From positions 1-12,026 of the forward strand of contig JBJXGF010000101.1 in the NCBI GenBank assembly GCA_046153015.1: DNA of 12,026 nucleotides. Direction: 5' to 3'. The notes under the pieces are model-generated. The model saw only the letters and a program-made list of their open reading frames with translations, had not been told where the DNA came from and made no database searches. How positions within the stretch are numbered: the first letter of the stretch is position 1; each line of letters opens with the position of its first letter. The translations under genes were made by a program, and so were the position numbers. Positions 5,759 to 11,906 of the stretch are shown here, one piece after another. Source of the stretch: JBJXGF01 sp046153015. Lineage in GTDB: Bacteria > Actinomycetota > Acidimicrobiia > Acidimicrobiales > CAIXPF01.

Positions 5759-7405
5759 GTGACCAACGACGTTGCCGCACAGCGCCGGTCGGCCGGGGAC
5801 GGACCCGACTTCGACGTGATCATCATCGGCGCCGGGATCGCCGGCATCCTGCAGCTCTACGAGTTGAAAGGCGCCGGGCTGTCCGTGCGGGTGCTCGAAG
5901 CCGGCTCCGGCGTCGGGGGCACGTGGTACTGGAACCGGTACCCGCTGGCCCGCTTCGACTCCGAGAGCTACTCCTACGGGTACTTCTTCTCCAAGGAGCT
6001 GCTCGACGAGTGGGAGTGGTCCGAGCACTTCGCCGGCCAGCCCGAGACCGAGCGCTACCTCGACCACGTGGTCGACAAGTTCGCCCTCCGGGACAGCTTC
6101 CAGTTCAACGCTCGCGTGGCGTCCGCCGTGTTCGACGACGGCCAGGACCACTGGCGGCTCACCCTCGGCGACGGCGCCGAGCTGACCGCCCGCTTCGTGG
6201 TCGCGGCCACCGGGCTGCTGTCGGCGCCGTACTTCCCGGGCATCCCGGGGCGGGACAGCTTCCGGGGCGAGAGCCACCACACGGGTCTGTGGCCCAAGGC
6301 GCCGGTCAGCTTCGCGGGCAAGCGCGTGGCGATGATCGGCACCGGCGCCAGCGCGGTGCAGCTGCTCCCCGCGATCGTGGACGAGGTCGCCTCGATCACC
6401 GTCTACCAGCGCACGCCGAACTGGTGCGCGCCGCTCAACAACGGGCCGATCACGCCCGAGGAGCAGCGCGAGATCAAGGCGAGCTACGACGAGCTCGAGC
6501 GGCTGGTCCGCTCCACCTTCGCCGGGTTCGCGCACCCCGACGGGACCCGGAGCACCTTCGAGGACACGAAGGAGCAGCGCTGGGCGTTCTACGAGGAGCT
6601 GTGGGGCAAGCGGGGCTTCGCGAAGCTGTTCAGCAACTACAACGACATCCTCGTCGACCGCCAAGCCAACGCCGAGTTCTGCGAGTACCTCGCCCACAAG
6701 ATCCGCCAGCGCGTGGACGACCCGGCCACGGCCGAGAAGCTCATCCCCAAGGACCACGGCTACGGCATGAAGCGGCCGCCGATGGAGAGCGGCTACTACG
6801 ACGCCTACAACCGGCCCAACGTGTCCCTCGTCGACCTGCGGGAGACGCCGATCGAGCGGATCACCGAGACCGGCGTCGTCACCTCCGCCGGCGAGGAGGC
6901 CTTCGACCTGATCATCTGGGCCACCGGCTTCGACGCCGTGACCGGGGCGATGACCCGCATGGGCGTGGTGGGCAGCGGCGGGGAGCGCCTGGAGGAGTAC
7001 TGGGCCGACGGCCCGAGGACCTACCTCGGGGTGTCCCTGCCCCGCTTCCCGAACCTCCTCTTCGTGGGCGGCCCCCACTTCCCGTTTGCGAACGTGCCGC
7101 GCGGGCTCGACGTGCAGGTCGGCTTCGTGACCGGCCTGCTGCGCCACGCCGCCGAGCGCGGCTACACCCGGGTGGAGGTGGAGGAGGCGGCCGAGGAGGC
7201 GTGGACCGAGCTCGTCCTCACCAGCGCCGCCCCGTTCCTCGTGGCCGACACGTCGTGGTTCCGAGGAGCGAACATCCCCGGCAAGGCCGACCGGTTCATG
7301 CTCTACACCGGGGGGCTCGTGCCCTACGGGGACCGGCTCGACGCCGTGGCGGAGAAGGGGTACGAGGGCTTCGTCCTGCGGGGCGCGGGGGTCGCGGTGG
7401 GTTGA
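5759..7405 (+). CDS. Flavin-containing Baeyer-Villiger monooxygenase (type I)
   Basis: A 548-aa FAD- and NADPH-dependent enzyme inserting one oxygen atom next to a ketone carbonyl to give an ester or lactone. The first Rossmann motif is GAGIAG (24-29), with E47 at the end of beta-2 and GGTWYWNRYPLARFDSES (53-70). The BVMO fingerprint FxGxxxHxxxWP is exact in FRGESHHTGLWP (168-179). The NADPH-binding motif GTGASA lies at 194-199. GMKR (336-339) supplies R339 at the position of the conserved catalytic arginine of phenylacetone/cyclohexanone monooxygenases, followed by YYDAYNRPNV. The ATG-type motif WATGFD is also present. Length matches the type-I family (about 520-600 aa). The GTG start is set by AGGAGAG. 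YPLARFDSES instead of the common YPGARCDSES is a mild departure near the flavin. The family is certain; the ketone substrate is unknown. Confidence 0.96.
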   Translation: MTNDVAAQRRSAGDGPDFDVIIIGAGIAGILQLYELKGAGLSVRVLEAGSGVGGTWYWNRYPLARFDSESYSYGYFFSKELLDEWEWSEHFAGQPETERYLDHVVDKFALRDSFQFNARVASAVFDDGQDHWRLTLGDGAELTARFVVAATGLLSAPYFPGIPGRDSFRGESHHTGLWPKAPVSFAGKRVAMIGTGASAVQLLPAIVDEVASITVYQRTPNWCAPLNNGPITPEEQREIKASYDELERLVRSTFAGFAHPDGTRSTFEDTKEQRWAFYEELWGKRGFAKLFSNYNDILVDRQANAEFCEYLAHKIRQRVDDPATAEKLIPKDHGYGMKRPPMESGYYDAYNRPNVSLVDLRETPIERITETGVVTSAGEEAFDLIIWATGFDAVTGAMTRMGVVGSGGERLEEYWADGPRTYLGVSLPRFPNLLFVGGPHFPFANVPRGLDVQVGFVTGLLRHAAERGYTRVEVEEAAEEAWTELVLTSAAPFLVADTSWFRGANIPGKADRFMLYTGGLVPYGDRLDAVAEKGYEGFVLRGAGVAVG

Positions 7406-7439
7406 GCGCCGGCGGCGGGGCGCCGCTGGACCTGCACGG

Positions 7440-8500
7440 TCAGCGGCCGCCCCGGCCGGCGAGGAGGTCTCGCGGGGCGAGCACCCGAAGCGGCGCCGGT
7501 ACTGGGCGCTGAACCGGCCGTAGTGGCCGAACCCCCAGCGCTGCGCCACCGCCGTGACCGTGGTCGATCCCGGCTCGGCCCGCTCCAGCTCGTCGCGCGC
7601 CCGGTCGAGGCGGACGCCGCGCACATGCGCCATGGGGGTGACGCCGAGGTGGCGGCGAAAGCTCGCCTCCACCGCCCGCACGCTCAGGTTCGCGGCGCGG
7701 GCCACGTCGCCCACGGTGAGGAAGGCGTCGGGCCGCTCGGCGATCGCCGCGATCGCCTGGCGGATGGCCCGCGGGCCTTCGAAGCCCGCCGAGCGATCGA
7801 GCTCGTCTGACCACTGGTGGCCCTGGCCGACGAGCAGGCCGGTCATCAGCAGGCGGCTGAGCTGGTGCAGCCCGAGGCCGCGGCCGGCCAGGCCGGTCGG
7901 GTCGGCCAGCTCCTCCCGCAGCAGGGTCAGCGCCCGCTGCAGGCTGGCGCAGCGGCGGGCGTCGAGGGCGAACTCGAAGCGGATGGCCGAGCCGAGGGAG
8001 CGGCCGAGCAGCAGCTCTAGCTCGCGCTCCAACGCCCCCCGCTCGACGCTCACGGTGAGCACCCGGCAGTCGTCGGTCAGGTACTCGGCGGCGACCTCGC
8101 CGCTGACCGGGCACACGACGATGCCCGAGCGGCCCTCGATGGCGGCGGTGTCGACCCCGGCGGCCGCCCGCACCCGGCCGCGCACGGGCAGGCACAGCGT
8201 GTAGCCGGGGTAGGAGACGGTGCGCAGCCGCGCGGCCGACAGGTCGAGCACAGCCACCCGCACGTCGGGCAGGTCCACGCGCTCGAGGCGCATCCGGAAG
8301 CAGGCCGGACGGCTCGGCGCCCGCATCGTGAGCTCCGCGTAGGTGTCGCTGAGCACGGCGGAGGCCACGCCGACGTCGCCGGTGGCGTGCACTGCGCCCG
8401 CGTCGGCGAACAGCGGCGCCGCCCCGCCCCAGGGCGCAGCGGCTGGCGTGGCTGGCGCCGGAGGCCACGCTCCCGGCGAATCGGGCCGATCGCGATCCAC
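7440..8500 (-). CDS. AraC-family transcriptional regulator (no stop codon at the expected C-terminus)
   Basis: A DNA-binding regulator, probably of the adjacent esterase-BVMO genes. It starts at GTG 8500, preceded by an AGGGGGAGAG ribosome site. Residues ~25-180 resemble the AraC_binding_2 ligand/dimerisation domain. The C-terminal ~105 residues are a complete double helix-turn-helix: FLTVGDVARAANLSVRAVEASF, then VTAVAQRWGFGHYGRFSAQY and RRFGCSPRET. The domain should end within some 15 residues of SPRET, but this frame has no stop until 5438, deep in the esterase, which would give 1020 aa. A TGA lies at 7442-7440 in the adjacent frame. One extra base upstream (for example G4 to G5 in the run before it) would give an ending such as SSPAGGGR. 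I therefore give 7440 as the likely natural end. The frameshift is inferred; the domain assignment is sure. Confidence 0.85.
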
Positions 8501-8594
8501 AGGCTCTCCCCCTGCGATTGCTGGCGCCCAGTCTCGCGCGTCAGCCGCCCCGCCCGCCCCGGATCCGCCGGCCGTTCGCCCCGACGAACGACGG

Positions 8595-8672
8595 CTGAGC
8601 GGAGCGAGGCCGGCCGACCGTGCGAGCGCCAGCGAGCCGGGCGGCGATGGGGTCTGGGGGCGCAGCCCCCAG
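8595..8672 (-). repeat. Dispersed 78-bp repeat, copy A, with REP-like hairpin
   Basis: This intergenic segment aligns without gaps to the reverse complement of 10717-10794, by hand count 64 of 78 positions identical, with two identical blocks of 19 and 24 bases. At its end CTGGGGGC (8654-8661) pairs with GCCCCCAG (8665-8672) around a GCA loop, making an 8-bp hairpin. It begins 6 nt past the stop codon of the nucleotidyltransferase gene, in the same orientation relative to that gene as copy B has to the SRPBCC gene. That suggests a mobile REP-like family settled at gene ends that may act in termination or mRNA 3'-end protection. It also lies between that gene and the AraC start. Confidence 0.75.
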
Positions 8673-8678
8673 GAAGAA

Positions 8679-9488
8679 CTACGGCTCGACCCGCAGCGAC
8701 CAGATGCGCACCTGCTCGGCCAGCGCCTCCTCGCCGAGCTCGAGCAGGCGGCGGCGCAGGTCGAGGGTGAGCTCGCAGTAGAGGCTCACGAGCTGGGCGG
8801 CGACGAGCGCCTCGGCGAGGTCGAGGTCGGGCGGCTCGGTGCGCCAGAAGAAGGCCTCGGCCACCAGCTCCGCCGAGGGGCGGCCCTCGGCCGCGTACCA
8901 GGCGGCGGCGTCGTCGTTGCGCGCCGCCAGGCCGGTCGCCGCGGCGAACAGCAGACGGGCCGGCAGCAGCACGCGCCGGGTGAGCACGCGCACCCCGCCG
9001 GCCACCAGCGCGCCGGCGCTCGGCAGCGGCTCGGCCAGCTCTTCGAGGGCGAAGCGGGCCGAGTCGATCACCAGCTCGGCCGGGGTGGGCCGCGTGGCCG
9101 CCGCCCGCACGTCGTCGCCGTGCAGCAGCCGGCCGTGCTCGAGCAGGTCGAGCCGGTCGTGCGCCCGCAGGCCGAGCGGCGCCGCCGCCGGACCTGACAG
9201 CGCCGCCGCCGGACCAGACAGCGCCGCCGGGGTCGCTGCGAGCAGACGCAGACGCGCCGCGAGGCCGCCCTCGGCGGCGAGCGCCGAGACGGCCTGTTCG
9301 AGGCGCGCCGCAGCGTCGGGCGCGGCCGCGTCGTCGACCACGGCGAGCAGCGCCATGTCGCTCACGGCGGGGGCGAGACAGCCCTGCGCCGCGCTGCCCA
9401 GCGCGTACAACGCCACCAGCGAGTCGCCGCCCGCCGCGCACAGGGCCGTTCGGGCCGCGTCCAGGACCGCCTCGGCGTCGTCGCTCAC
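8679..9488 (-). CDS. Nucleotidyltransferase-fold protein with degenerate active site, helical C-terminus
   Basis: A 269-aa protein starting at GTG 9488; the frame is open to 9863 but only as antisense of the next gene. Residues 27-51, LYALGSAAQGCLAPAVSDMALLAVV, match the Pol-beta/MNT nucleotidyltransferase signature GSxxxG...SDxDLLVV: G31-S32, then S43-D44-M45-A46. The second metal-binding Asp is Ala46, so transferase activity is doubtful. The rest is mostly helical, Ala/Leu-rich, with no membrane segment, resembling the C-terminal half of aminoglycoside-nucleotidyltransferase-like proteins. A low-complexity AALSGPAAALSGPAAAPLG stretch comes from a 21-bp tandem repeat. The ribosome site is weak (GGCGGGG). 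It lies 44 nt downstream of the DUF1801 gene on the same strand and may be co-transcribed. The fold is fairly sure; the role is unknown. Confidence 0.72.
   Translation of the reverse strand: MSDDAEAVLDAARTALCAAGGDSLVALYALGSAAQGCLAPAVSDMALLAVVDDAAAPDAAARLEQAVSALAAEGGLAARLRLLAATPAALSGPAAALSGPAAAPLGLRAHDRLDLLEHGRLLHGDDVRAAATRPTPAELVIDSARFALEELAEPLPSAGALVAGGVRVLTRRVLLPARLLFAAATGLAARNDDAAAWYAAEGRPSAELVAEAFFWRTEPPDLDLAEALVAAQLVSLYCELTLDLRRRLLELGEEALAEQVRIWSLRVEP
9180..9230. repeat. 21-bp tandem repeat inside the nucleotidyltransferase-like gene (about 2.4 copies)
   Basis: Units at 9180-9200 and 9201-9221 differ at one base (CCT versus CCA), and a partial third runs to 9230. The period is a multiple of three, so it repeats seven residues (LSGPAAA) without breaking the frame. 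It is likely a slippage expansion in a linker between beta strands or helices. Confidence 0.8.
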
Positions 9489-9532
9489 CCCGCCGACGCT
9501 ACCCCGGTCCGGCGCCCGCCCGAGCTCGGGCG

Positions 9533-9898
9533 TCAGCCGCTGCGGCTGTCGCACCAGGCTCGGATGACGGCCGCGAGCTCGTCCTTCGCCGCCTCGACCT
9601 CGGCCAGGTCGTGGAGCCGGATGACCCGCACCAATGGCGCGTCGCCTTCCAGGCGGGCGAAGTGGCCCGGGATCTCGGCGCCTCGGTGGAACATGAGGCT
9701 GACGAATCGCTTGGCCGGGCTGAAGCTCACGATGTTGCCGTTGTAGGAGAACGTGGGCGTCTTCCACTTGACGGACTCGGTGACCCGTCCGTCGGCCTCG
9801 AGGATGATGGTGCGCGCCCGTTGCATCGCCTCGGTGAGGGGATGGTCGCGTTCGGCGAACCACGCGTCCACGTCCGGGTTGCGGGCCAGGGGAACCAC
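9533..9898 (-). CDS. DUF1801 domain protein
   Basis: A 121-aa cytoplasmic protein of the DUF1801 family (PF08818, YdhG-like). Typical signs are TIILEADGRVTESVKWKTPTFSYNG (residues ~29-53), then FSPAKRFVSLMFHRGAEI and the closing helix LAAVIRAWCDS. It begins at GTG 9898, with GAAAGG 7 nt upstream on the minus strand. It is divergent from the ArsR gene across 57 bp, and the nucleotidyltransferase-like gene follows 44 nt after its stop. DUF1801 genes often neighbour ArsR and SRPBCC/AHSA1 genes, as here, but the biochemical role is not established. No catalytic motif can be named. Confidence 0.88.
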   Translation of the reverse strand: MVPLARNPDVDAWFAERDHPLTEAMQRARTIILEADGRVTESVKWKTPTFSYNGNIVSFSPAKRFVSLMFHRGAEIPGHFARLEGDAPLVRVIRLHDLAEVEAAKDELAAVIRAWCDSRSG

Positions 9899-9918
9899 CG
9901 TTTTACCTTTCGGCTATA

Positions 9919-9932
9919 TTCGCTCCAGCGAA
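9919..9932. promoter_or_regulatory. Palindromic candidate operator in the DUF1801/ArsR divergent promoter
   Basis: TTCGCT-CC-AGCGAA is a perfect 6-bp inverted repeat with a 2-nt spacer. It lies within a wider CTTTCG (9907-9912) / CGAAAG (9929-9934) pair, in the 57-bp space between the two divergent start codons. Winged-helix ArsR dimers commonly bind such short palindromes over their own promoter, so autorepression controlling both directions is a natural inference. An A/T-rich TATATT at 9915-9920 abuts the palindrome and may be a -10 element for either direction. Confidence 0.55.
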
Positions 9933-9955
9933 AGTAGCACGAGGGAGTTGAAGGG

Positions 9956-10264
9956 GTGCAGGCCGCGCTCGATGCCATCCACCACCCGGGTCGGCGCGCC
10001 ATGTTGGCCGCGCTGCTCACCGGCGAACGCAGCGCCGGCGAGCTGGCCGAGCGGGCCGGGATGCGCCAGCCCGTGGCCAGCCAACACCTGCGGGTCCTGC
10101 GCCACGCCGGCCTCGTCACCGTGCGCGCCGAGGGGAACCGGAGGGTCTACGCCGTCGACTTCGCCGCCCTCGCCGAGCTGCGCGCCGAGCTCGACGCGTT
10201 CTGGGGCGAGGCGCTCGGGTCGCTCAAGCAGCGCGTCGAGCGGGACCGCGGCGGGGCTCGCTAG
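9956..10264 (+). CDS. ArsR-family winged-helix transcriptional regulator
   Basis: A 102-aa single-domain DNA-binding protein. The helix-turn-helix reads SAGELAERAGMRQPVASQHLRVLRHAGLV (residues ~25-53), followed by the beta-wing VRAEGNRRVYAVD. No ELCVCDL-type cysteine box or other metal site is visible, so it is probably not a metal sensor but one of the ArsR regulators that pair with SRPBCC/AHSA1 genes. It starts at GTG 9956, with GAGGGAG 8 nt upstream. The SRPBCC gene begins 4 nt after its TAG stop, indicating an operon. It probably represses itself and its neighbours through the palindrome at 9919-9932; that is inference from position. Confidence 0.92.
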   Translation: MQAALDAIHHPGRRAMLAALLTGERSAGELAERAGMRQPVASQHLRVLRHAGLVTVRAEGNRRVYAVDFAALAELRAELDAFWGEALGSLKQRVERDRGGAR

Positions 10265-10268
10265 AGCC

Positions 10269-10675
10269 GTGCGGATCTACACCACCGAGGTCGCATCGAG
10301 GCCGACCCCGAGGTCGTGTACCGGCACCTCGTCGACCCCGCCGAGCTCGCCGAATGGATCGCCCTCGGCGGCGCGCTCAGCGACCCGGTCGAGGGCGGCG
10401 CGCTCCGCTGGAGCTTCGCCAACGGCGCCGTGATGAGCGGGCGGTATCTCGAGCTCGACCCGCCCCGGCGGATCGTGTTCACCTACGGCTGGGAAGACGA
10501 CCTCAGGGGCGTCCCCCCAGGGGCCACGATCGTCGAGATCGATCTCGAACCCCACCCACGCGGCACGAGGCTGCGCCTCACGCATCGGCTCCTGCCCGAC
10601 CACGCCGCCGAGGACCACCGGCTCGGCTGGGACCACTTCCTCGCCGTCCTCGCTCACCGACTCGCCCGACCGTGA
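10269..10675 (+). CDS. SRPBCC/AHSA1-type (START-like) domain protein, apparent 1-bp frameshift near the start
   Basis: A ligand-binding helix-grip-fold protein of the AHSA1/SRPBCC superfamily, role unknown. The GTG at 10269, 4 nt after the ArsR stop, begins VRIYTTEV. The family sequence then continues in another frame, RIEADPEVVYRHLVDPAELAEW, through GRYLELDPPRRIVFTYGWED and LTHRLLP to the TGA ending at 10675. The switch falls at about 10291: one missing base (for example a second C in GAGGTCGC) would restore a continuous protein of about 135 aa. The remaining in-frame start, GTG 10316, would give 119 aa lacking the first beta strand of the fold. I cannot tell a sequencing error from a real mutation. 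Co-transcription with the ArsR regulator is very likely. Confidence 0.8.
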
Positions 10676-10716
10676 AGGCCGGGGCAGGCGCGGCGCCGCC
10701 TCAGTCGATCCCGTTT

Positions 10717-10794
10717 CTGGGGGCTGCGCCCCCAGACCCCAGCCACGCCCGGCTCGCTGGCGCTCCCCGGCCGTGTCGGCTTCGCTTCGCTCAC
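10717..10794 (+). repeat. Dispersed 78-bp repeat, copy B, with REP-like hairpin
   Basis: This is the reverse-complement partner of the segment at 8595-8672. CTGGGGGC (10717-10724) pairs with GCCCCCAG (10728-10735) around a TGC loop. The copy lies 42 nt after the SRPBCC stop, and its far end (CGCTTCGCTCA) supplies the stop codon of the convergent nitroreductase gene (10793-10791). It fills most of the 115-bp gap between the two convergent genes and could terminate transcription in both directions. Confidence 0.75.
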
Positions 10795-10805
10795 TCGAAG
10801 CCGAC
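10775..10805 (-). terminator. Hairpin spanning the nitroreductase stop codon
   Basis: GTCGGCTTCG (10775-10784) is the exact reverse complement of CGAAGCCGAC (10796-10805), giving a 10-bp stem with an 11-nt loop that contains the TGA stop. There is no U-tract. Together with the neighbouring repeat hairpin it would form a tandem structure at the 3' end of the nitroreductase message. Confidence 0.5.
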
Positions 10806-11462
10806 GAAGCTCACGATGTCGTCCACCGGGACGCGAGTCGATTTCACGTCGTTGGCGGCGAAGGACTCGTCGGGCCAACCGAGCGCGACGCAGGTCACGA
10901 TGATCTCGTCCTCGGGGATGTTCGAATGGGCCCGGACGACCGGCGACTGGCTGATGCCCTGCCCGTTGATCACGGTGCCGAGGCCTCGCTCCCACGCCGC
11001 CAGCACGAGGGCGTGCACGGCCGCGCCGACGTCGAGGTAGGCGACGGTCGACTCCTCGAGCCCGCGGTCCACCGTGACCACGATCGACACCGGCGCGTCG
11101 AACTGGCGGAACCCCCGCATCATCCAGTCCTGGCGCATCGCCCGGTCCTCGCGGATGCCCATGGCGTCGAACAGCTGGTAGGCGATCTCCACCTGTCGGT
11201 CGCGGTGAACGCCCTCGTACTTGCGGTGCAGGCGGATCTCGCGCCGCAGCGGCGCCCCGGCCATCATCAGCTCGGTGTTCTCCCGCCGGATCGCCTCGAG
11301 CGGCTCGCCGGTCACCACGTGGAAGTGCCACGGCTGCGTGTTCATGGACGACGGCGCGCCCGACGCCATCTCGACCAGCTCGCGGATCAGCTCTTTCGGC
11401 ACCGGGTCGGGCTTGTAGCCGCGGATGCTGCGCCGATCCCGCACCAGTTGCTCGAACTCCAC
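10791..11462 (-). CDS. Nitroreductase family FMN-dependent oxidoreductase
   Basis: A 223-aa flavoprotein, probably an NAD(P)H-dependent dimeric reductase of nitro groups, quinones or related acceptors. The N-terminal FMN-binding signature is RDRRSIRGYKPDPVP (residues ~8-22), then SGAPSSMNTQPWHFHVVTG (34-52). The central part has DVGAAVHALVLAAWERGLGTVINGQ, where the second FMN contact lies, and the C-terminal part has EIIVTCVALGWPDE. GTG 11462 is chosen because AAGGGAG lies 8 nt upstream and the family similarity starts there; the frame stays open to 11978 only by crossing other genes. It is convergent with the SRPBCC gene. Its stop codon lies in a dispersed repeat. A 101-bp gap separates it from the aminotransferase remnant upstream. 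Confidence 0.93.
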   Translation of the reverse strand: MEFEQLVRDRRSIRGYKPDPVPKELIRELVEMASGAPSSMNTQPWHFHVVTGEPLEAIRRENTELMMAGAPLRREIRLHRKYEGVHRDRQVEIAYQLFDAMGIREDRAMRQDWMMRGFRQFDAPVSIVVTVDRGLEESTVAYLDVGAAVHALVLAAWERGLGTVINGQGISQSPVVRAHSNIPEDEIIVTCVALGWPDESFAANDVKSTRVPVDDIVSFVGFE

Positions 11463-11563
11463 CGCTCCGTCTCCCTTCGCGAGCCCTCCCAGGGCAGCGG
11501 CACCGTACCGCCGCCGGGGTGGGACCGGCATCGCCGCCAACGCCGAGGCCCGCCAGCTCGGCG

Positions 11564-11906
11564 TCAGGCCCCGACGGCCAGCTCGACCGCTCGTTCGAGC
11601 TCGAGCTCGGTGTTGTAGTAATGCGGCGAGAGGCGCACCACCGGCGCGGCGAGGTCGAGCCGGGCCCAGGCGGGCGCTGACACCGACCCGTTCACGCCGC
11701 CGGCGCCGAGCGCGGCGACCACCTCGTCGGCGCTGCGGCCGGCCACCGTGAAGGTGACGATCCCGCAGCGCTGCGACCCGCCGTCGTGCACGGTCACGCC
11801 CGGGCGCGCCGCCAGCTCGTCGCGCAGCCGGGCCGCCAGCGCCTGCACCCTCGCCGCGACGTCGTCGATCCCGAGGGCGAGCGCGTAGTCGAGCGCGGCG
11901 CCGATC
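11564..11906 (-). pseudogene. Class-V PLP-dependent aminotransferase, C-terminal fragment only
   Basis: About 114 residues ending at TGA 11566-11564. They match the C-terminal small domain of class-V aminotransferases (cysteine desulfurase / isopenicillin-N-epimerase-like): IGAALDYALALGIDDVAARVQALAARL, GSQRCGIVTFTVAGRSADEVVAAL, then VRLSPHYYNTELELERAVEL. The PLP-lysine domain, about 250 residues in a complete protein, is absent. Just upstream in this frame is a TGA (11920-11918), and the sequence there reads as a histidine kinase in another frame. The gene is therefore cut at about 11906-11917. It is either a real truncation by deletion or insertion, or a chimeric join in the assembly. It has no start of its own with a ribosome site. 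Confidence 0.8.

Noticed and set aside
5438..7439. A 1020-residue minus-strand protein fusing the AraC regulator to a long C-terminal half
   Set aside because: Everything beyond about residue 355 is the antisense of BVMO and esterase codons, in codon register, with repetitive His/Gly/Arg/Val-rich sequence and no domain. It is open only because TTA, CTA and TCA are rare in the sense genes.
8343..9197. A plus-strand 284-residue frame across AraC start, repeat and nucleotidyltransferase
   Set aside because: Low-complexity Ala/Gly/Arg/Glu translation opposite well-supported minus-strand genes.
9180..9230. Short direct repeats as a possible CRISPR array
   Set aside because: Units are contiguous with no spacers, lie in frame within a gene and number only about 2.4.
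9489..9863. N-terminal extension of the nucleotidyltransferase-like frame
   Set aside because: It overlaps the DUF1801 gene on the same strand in another frame, and its translation is a shadow of that gene.
9956..10264. ArsR protein as an arsenic or heavy-metal sensor
   Set aside because: No cysteine box or His/Asp cluster of known metal-sensing ArsR proteins is present, and the partner gene is SRPBCC rather than a metal transporter or reductase.
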